Shown: piece after piece, positions 58,132 to 64,000 of the stretch
Layout of the letters: each line of letters begins with the position of its first letter
How positions within the stretch are numbered: position 1 is the first letter of the stretch
Assembly: GCF_030052815.1 (NCBI RefSeq)
Contig: NC_079502.1
Span: forward strand, 5,608,103-5,672,102
Source of the DNA: Hevea brasiliensis
Taxonomy: Eukaryota > Streptophyta > Magnoliopsida > Malpighiales > Euphorbiaceae
Length of the DNA stretch: 64,000 nt
Direction of reading: 5' to 3'
Notes under the pieces: model-generated
Database searches by the model: none
Told to the model about the DNA's origin: nothing
Seen by the model: the letters and a program-made list of their open reading frames with translations, nothing else
Program-made: the position numbers and the translations under genes

Positions 58132-61100
58132 TGTAACACCCCTATTTGTATAGCACAGTATATTTCATCATTATTGAGTCGAGTCAGGACAATTAAGAGG
58201 ATTAGAACCATACTTAAGACAACTAGAGAAGCCATAAACACAAATAATTAGTAATTGCCAATTAGTTAAGTATGAATAAGAAAAACAGAACATAAGAAGT
58301 TAAATGAGCCGAGAGTCATAGCGATGGGTGACCTTCTCGGGAACGACTGTGAAGTCAATTTAAACTCAAATTTCGAACCGTAAAAAGTGATGCTGCGGTC
58401 CTTAGGACCCTTATAAACACAGTGAAAAAGAGAAAATCACGAAAAAGAACTGTTAAGCCAGTCAAATAATTAGGTCAGGGAGCCAGAAGAAATATGGAAT
58501 TAATTACAAACCGGGATGAACCGGCGAGGGGCAATTTGGTCAATTGACCCCGAGAGCTGACTCCTGACCTAACTATCAAATAAAATCAGAGAAAAGAAAA
58601 TTTCGGAATCGAAAATTAAATTAAAGAACTAATAGAAAAAAAAAATGGAAAAGTTAAAAGGTGATGACATCATGCATGACATCATGCATGACCTCATGTA
58701 TGATGCCATAAAGAATATAATTAATTAATTTATTTATTTGGATTTTTGGTCTTCCTAAAGAGATAAAAGACAAAAGAAAAGAAAAGAAAAGAAAAAATAA
58801 AACACAAGTCTTGTTCAAAAAACGTCACTCTCTCTCTCCCACACCAAAACCTCCATTAAAGCTTAATTTTGAGCTTGCATATTATAAGATTTCACCATAG
58901 AAAAGTAAGCCACCATAGTTAAAGCTTGTCTAGGCAACTTGGGAAGAAGATTGGTCATCAAAGAAAGAAGAAAAGAAGAAAGAAAATTGGAAAAAATGAG
59001 AGTTAGAAGTTGCTACACAAAGGTTAGTGATTTAAGGTGCAAGAATTAGTTTACTTGTTGTGTTTTTAGCTTAAATTAGCTTGTAATATGCTTAAAATGA
59101 AAAAAAATATGTATGAGGGACTAAACTGAAATTCGTCCAGCAGGGAGGGGAGAGTGATTTGCATGAGTTTGAGTGAGTTAAACATGTTAAAATGCTTGAA
59201 TGAGTTGAAAGATTGTGTTTATATGCTTTGAATTAGTTAATTACAATGAATTAGTGTGGTTAGGGTTTGAAACCTAGGGTTTGAAACCTAGGGTTTTGAG
59301 GCAAAAATTTGGAGAAATGAGTAAATGATGTGTTTGACCTATTGTGAAGTGAAAAATGGTCAATAATGACCAAAGGAGATGTGTGGGAATTATTAGAATG
59401 GAAGTCAAATTCGTAGGTTGAATGGTCATGCTACTAGCAGCATGACCAAGCCAACTTTGAAGGACCAAAACGGAAATTTTACAAGTCCAATTGATATGCC
59501 ACCAATTGGGGATGAAAATAGACATAAAATGACACAAATTTCATTAAGGAACCATGCTCAAAAACTGACCAAAACCTAGTGAACCAATTGACCAAAGTTG
59601 GGTAAGAGCAGTCTGCCACTGCACAAACTGACCAAATGAACAGTATTATTTGTTCATTTGGTCATAACTCGAGCTAGGAAGGTCAAAATGACCTAAAATT
59701 TTACCAGTAATTAGATAAGATATAGATCTAAAACTTTTATGAGAACACCAACCCAAATTATGCCATTAACCTAATCAAATTATTGAGCAAAGTTGAGTTA
59801 CTGAACCTGCAAAACTGCAGAATTGCCATTTGAGCAGTAAAGTTTCAATGGCTATAACTCTCTCTAGAAAACTTCGATTTAGGTGAATCTTGAACCGATG
59901 GAAACCTAAGACATAGTAGAACATTTTGTATGAAGGAAATTAGACCAAATTATGGACTTAACTTGATCAAATTATTGAACGAAGTTAGATCAAAAATCTG
60001 CTAGAACCAAAATTGCAGCATGAACAGTGCACGTGAATAGTAACTCTATTTTAGCTATAACTTGAGCTACAAAACTCCAATTGGGGTGATTCAAAAAGGA
60101 CAATAAACTTAAGACAATGGGGAACATTTTCTATGAAGGAAGTTTTGCCAAATTCCAACAATAAAGTGACCAATGGAATAGTGCAACTTAGGACTCCAAA
60201 ACTGAAATTTACCAAATTTGCCTAAAAGACTTAGGATTTGAGTAAACAACCAAAACCAACAAGTTTAGTGACCAAAATGTGGTATGTGGGTGAAGTTGGA
60301 GTTCCCATGCCTATTAAGCCTTAGAAAGTCAATAATTTGACTTGAATAGTGCAGTGAATAGTAACCCGAAATACAAAATTTCAAGAACGTCGAATTTAGC
60401 ACGTTTGAGCTAGGTAAAAGTGAAGTTAAATTTATTATTGGATTTATGCTAAGTTATGGTACTGAAACACTGTGAAATTGTGTGTTTCAGTGGAAAGGCA
60501 TACCGCGACAGAACCCGAGGAGTCGAGTCAAGGCCAACAGGCGACTCGTTTGAGGTTTGTGCACAACTAACACTTTTGTTATTTTTCAATTCCAAATTGA
60601 TTTGAAATAAATTTATTGTATGATTTATGATTTTTGTTGTGTTGAGAATTTTAACTTATTGAATGAAATTGTATAATTTGAATATAAATTTTCTTATGCA
60701 TTTAAGGATTTATTGCATTGTTTTGAGGATTGTAAATTTTAAGTTTGATGTGTTGCCAACCTTGAGCATGAATTTATGATGATTTGTAAACACTTTGTAA
60801 ATAGAAATTGTTTTGAATATGATTTGAAACCACAGTTGACATGACAAAATATGTTGTGAATTTTCATTAGCTTGTCTAGTGAGATAACTCCTCCACTTGA
60901 TGGGCGAGTTTCTTCCTCTCTGGCTTGCCAGTTGGGGAATGATGTGAATGAGTACTCATATATACTAGCTAGTCTTTGTTTCTCCCTTTTAGCCTCGGTT
61001 ATTGGGAGAATGTGAAATGTCGTGGTGTACAACACGGCATCTATGTGAATTTTGGGTCATGGGTTCGACTGTGTGTATTGTTGGCAACGCCCTTTAAACT

Positions 61101-62119
61101 ATGCATGATTTGATAAATTGTGATTGAAATAAATAATTTTTCAGTGATTCAAAAATTTTTGTATTTTTTCGAAATTTAAAAGAAATGTAAATAAATAGTT
61201 ACTATTTGATCAAAATGTTATTCAAATGAATAATTTGCATGAATGAAAATGTTGATTTCTGAAGGTCATGAATTTTGAAGAATTTAGAAATTTTAAAATT
61301 CTATTTGTTATGAATTGTCAAACATAAATTGTATTAAGTTTTAAATTATTAGTTTGTGCACCACTGAGTTCACCACTCAGCGATAGCTTTGTATCTTTGT
61401 CATGAGATATAGAGACTAGAGGAGCAGCAGATTGAGCTGCTGAGGACAGGGGAGTTACCTGCTAGAAGTTATCGGGTATAATTTATACTCTGACTGTAAA
61501 TATTTATTTTGATATATACATTGCACGTAATTGTATGGACTTGTAAAATCGGTCTTGAGCAGTTTGTACAAAGTTTGTATAAAGTTGTGATAAATTTAGT
61601 TTGAATTTTCTTAATGTAAATTTCTAGTATGATGAATATAAATTGTTTTGTCTCTAATGAAATATGAGTGGAACTATTTTATTTAATTTGAATGAAATGT
61701 ATTGCTAGTATTTTGAGGATTATTGAATTTTGAACTTGAGAAATTGATTGAAATCATTGTGGAATTGTTGAAATGGATTGAGTTTGATTGTGAAATTGAA
61801 GTAGTTATTGAGAAAAAAATTTTAGAAGTGCTTTTTACAGGTATTTGAAGAACTGGTTTCTCAAAATACAGACAGAACTCTGTCAAAATTTTTATAAAAT
61901 TTGTGAAAAACTAAAATAGACCAAAAATATTAACTAGATTTACTTTTAATCAAATGTTTTAAATACCTATTAGAAAATGCTCACCACTTGTCAAAAGTAA
62001 GAAAATTGTTTTAAAATCTCTTGTAGGGTACTTAATGAGTTATCGGTAGGTGAAGTTCGGTAGTTCATTAGGTACTCTACGGGATCATGTTATGCTTTAC
62101 AGAGGGGTAAGGTGTGACA
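58132..62119 (+). mobile_element. Solo LTR (3,988 bp), Tekay/Del-like, nested insertion
   Basis: Begins tgtaacacccctatttg and ends ggtaaggtgtgaca, with a perfect 5-bp target duplication TGGGA at 58127-58131 and 62120-62124. No primer binding site, polypurine tract or coding domain lies inside, so it is a single long LTR left by LTR-LTR recombination. The terminal tgtaacacccc matches the start of the chromovirus at 9703-19988 in element orientation, suggesting the same superfamily branch but not the same family. Internal features are a repeated atgacatcatgc block (58665-58700), an (aaaag)n run near 58775 and three degenerate ~200-bp tandem units (59661, 59851, 60054). Confidence 0.85.
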
Positions 62120-62124
62120 TGGGA

Positions 62125-64000
62125 TCCTATCCAGAATATATGTCCTTTCTCTTCCTAATCCAACGGCTCAGGATCTTGCCTTACAAGATGGATCCGAGGG
62201 CTGGGAATGAAAAGCGTCGAACCTGTTATCTGCTTTTGATCCAAGGGCTCCGGGTTTGTCCTTGCAAGTATGATTAACGGTGGAGATTGTGATGTACAGA
62301 ACTGCCATAACTGTTTTTCGCGTCTGTCAGCAATGTGGGCGATTCTGCAAATGAGGCATGCGGTGAAGATTTGCTCACACCTGCAACGCTTTCACTACCT
62401 CGGTTCTGATTATGTAGAGAGTTATTGGAAGTCATCTCATCCTCTCCGTGCTTTTCGATCTCTATTCCTTCCGATCTCTCTATTATGACCCTTTTCTTTT
62501 CCGATCTTTCTCATATCGGGTCCCTCATCGCTTCCCGATCTCTCTCATTCTAGAACTTTCCTCTTTATCCGATCTGCCTAAGTCAAAGCAATTAATTCTT
62601 CGGTTACTGATGTATCCGCTTCGGTTTCTGTATGCAATAAATGATCAGGCCCTATATATATGCACCAGCGAAAAAAACTCCTCCACACTTCACTTCTCCT
62701 CCTTCCATTTCTCCATTTCTCCTGTTCTAGCTTCTCCGGTGATAATTCCGATCATAGTGATTGCTTTTGATCTTTTTCTGACTGTTTTCTTTGCTCCTCG
62801 ACTAAAAATTTACGATCCCGACGATCAGAGAAATATGGGAACAATATCTAATGACAGTGAAGGAACCGGACTAATTTATCGATCAGGATCGAAAACGACG
62901 ATCATGCCGATCTCGAATTGGTCCACCAGTATAATTGGTGGGCCGATCTCGGGCAAGAGTACTATTAATTTCAATCTTAATGTCGGTGACCGCCTTTTGA
63001 AGTTCATTTGGCTCCTCACTACATCGGGCGTCCCGACTACAGCTCGGATCTAGTCGATGACATCGACGATGACTCCACTCACCATCATGAGAGTCATAGT
63101 CACCCCATCTGAGCTGCACATCTATCCGATGCCTATAGCTGGCTTTCTGATCAAACACATCTTTTGATTCAGCCGCAAGACTAAGCTTTGATGTAGGTCC
63201 TTACTAGGTAGGATGTAGTGCTGATCTTTAGAGATCGCCCAAATGATGTAATCTGACCTTTAAAGGTTCTCTTAATGATGTAATCCGATCTCTTGAGATC
63301 GCCTAAATGATATAATCTGACCTTTTGGAAATGAAATGAAATTTTATTTGAAGGTTATTATTTAATTATTGCATTGGTTGTTTTTCCAATCTCTGATGTG
63401 CATATCCGATCTGATCTCTAACTAAATCATTATTAGCCGATCTGCGGCTTTGAAAATTCGCACAATCCGATAACCCTAGCTAGCCGATCTCATTTTATTC
63501 GATTTTATTATTGTGTTTCTGAAACCTTCCCGCGACGTGTCAGGAAAGCGGGTCGATTCCGCTAACCGAAGCACCGCTTGGGACTTCGTGAGCATTAAAT
63601 GCTCAGACGGGTATAAATAGGGAGAGGGTCAATCAGTTGCTCCCTTATGTCACTTTCAGCACTTTGCTAGCAATTTCAACATTCTCTCGTTTCTTCAAGT
63701 ATTTCCAGCACCGATCACATTTCGGTAAGAGTTTTGATCCTTTTCTTAGTTAAACTTCTTCGGTTTCTTTGAGAATGAGCGGCGCTGAGGGTTAAAGAGC
63801 TGCGAGCCCGTCTTTTGTCTACATTTCTTGGACCTCGAAAGAGGGCGACGTAATTAGATCGGGTGGTCAAACCAGCACGGCCCTCGTTTCGGTAACTGGT
63901 CCGGCTGCCAGATCGAGGCGAGAGGCATCTTTGAGGAGAGACAACTTGCTAATTGATGAGTTGCCTTCAGTCTTGAGAGAAACCGATCTCCAATCTATAA
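62125..64000. mobile_element. Continuation of the interrupted LTR element, running off the window
   Basis: Before the solo LTR inserted, 58131 and 62125 were adjacent. This side is rich in ccgatct/gatctc words (62440-63500), like the 56.4-57.2 kb region. It has plus-strand TATA-like boxes at 62653 (tatatata) and at 63612 (tataaat), each followed by a CT-rich leader. The 201-codon ORF at 62448-63053 has no recognisable domain and is not called as a gene. Family unassigned. Confidence 0.45.

Noticed and set aside
62448..63053. 201-aa ORF as a protein-coding gene
   Set aside because: No domain. Composition follows GATC-rich repeat sequence, and a TATA-like box and leader lie within it.

Overview
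This is plant nuclear DNA, very probably from a woody eudicot. The genes are intron-containing with GT-AG junctions, the intergenic DNA is AT-rich, and there are plant-only families: PHT1 transporters, a QALGGH zinc finger, R2R3-MYBs and a RUS/DUF647 protein. Tekay/Del-type and Cassandra-type retroelements are also present. The protein flavour suggests Malpighiales (a Euphorbiaceae such as rubber tree or cassava), but that is an impression and not a demonstrated assignment. No unknown multi-gene system is visible; the novelty lies in repeat architecture and in promoter and duplication details.

Layout. 1-4000: a truncated LTR, a Stowaway-like MITE and AT-rich DNA. 4000-22600: a tandem pair of PHT1 high-affinity phosphate transporters (5455-7065 and 20962-22551), each with a P1BS (PHR1-binding) octamer just upstream of its TATA box. 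Between them lie a dead RTE-type LINE 3' end and a complete 10.3 kb Ty3/gypsy chromovirus (9703-19988, minus strand, 5-bp target duplication TTATT). Its gag-pol is broken by stops and frame changes. 23152-30851: a divergent gene pair, ADF6 (minus; 3 exons) and the histone-acetyltransferase subunit EAF6 (plus; 7 exons). Their shared 1.8 kb intergenic region carries three identical CACGTGCATC boxes. 31456-32436: an intronless two-finger C2H2 repressor with a C-terminal DLN (EAR) motif. 35248-39347: RUS2 (10 exons, 433 aa), with one GC-AG intron that also hosts a dispersed repeat.

39348-47800 is a long gene-poor tract with two foldback (inverted-repeat) elements, a second copy of the RUS2-intron repeat, microsatellites and a 37-bp minisatellite. 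47820-53850: a recent tandem duplication of a complete subgroup-2 R2R3-MYB gene (MYB14/15 type). The two copies differ at 11 of 280 residues and have near-identical promoters. 55150-64000 is repeat territory: a scrambled inverted cluster of Cassandra TRIM LTRs carrying 5S-rRNA-derived segments; a 108-bp tandem array; a 3,988-bp solo LTR (58132-62119) with target duplication TGGGA, nested inside another LTR element; and that element's GATC-rich sequence running off the right edge.

The genes look like an ordinary neighbourhood and not a pathway. The local themes are phosphate uptake (PHT1 pair under PHR-type control), actin dynamics and chromatin (ADF6/EAF6), and stress or phenylpropanoid transcriptional control (MYB pair, zinc finger). 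Exon boundaries were assigned by hand from reading frame and splice dinucleotides. Each multi-exon model closes with correct phase and a family-typical length.
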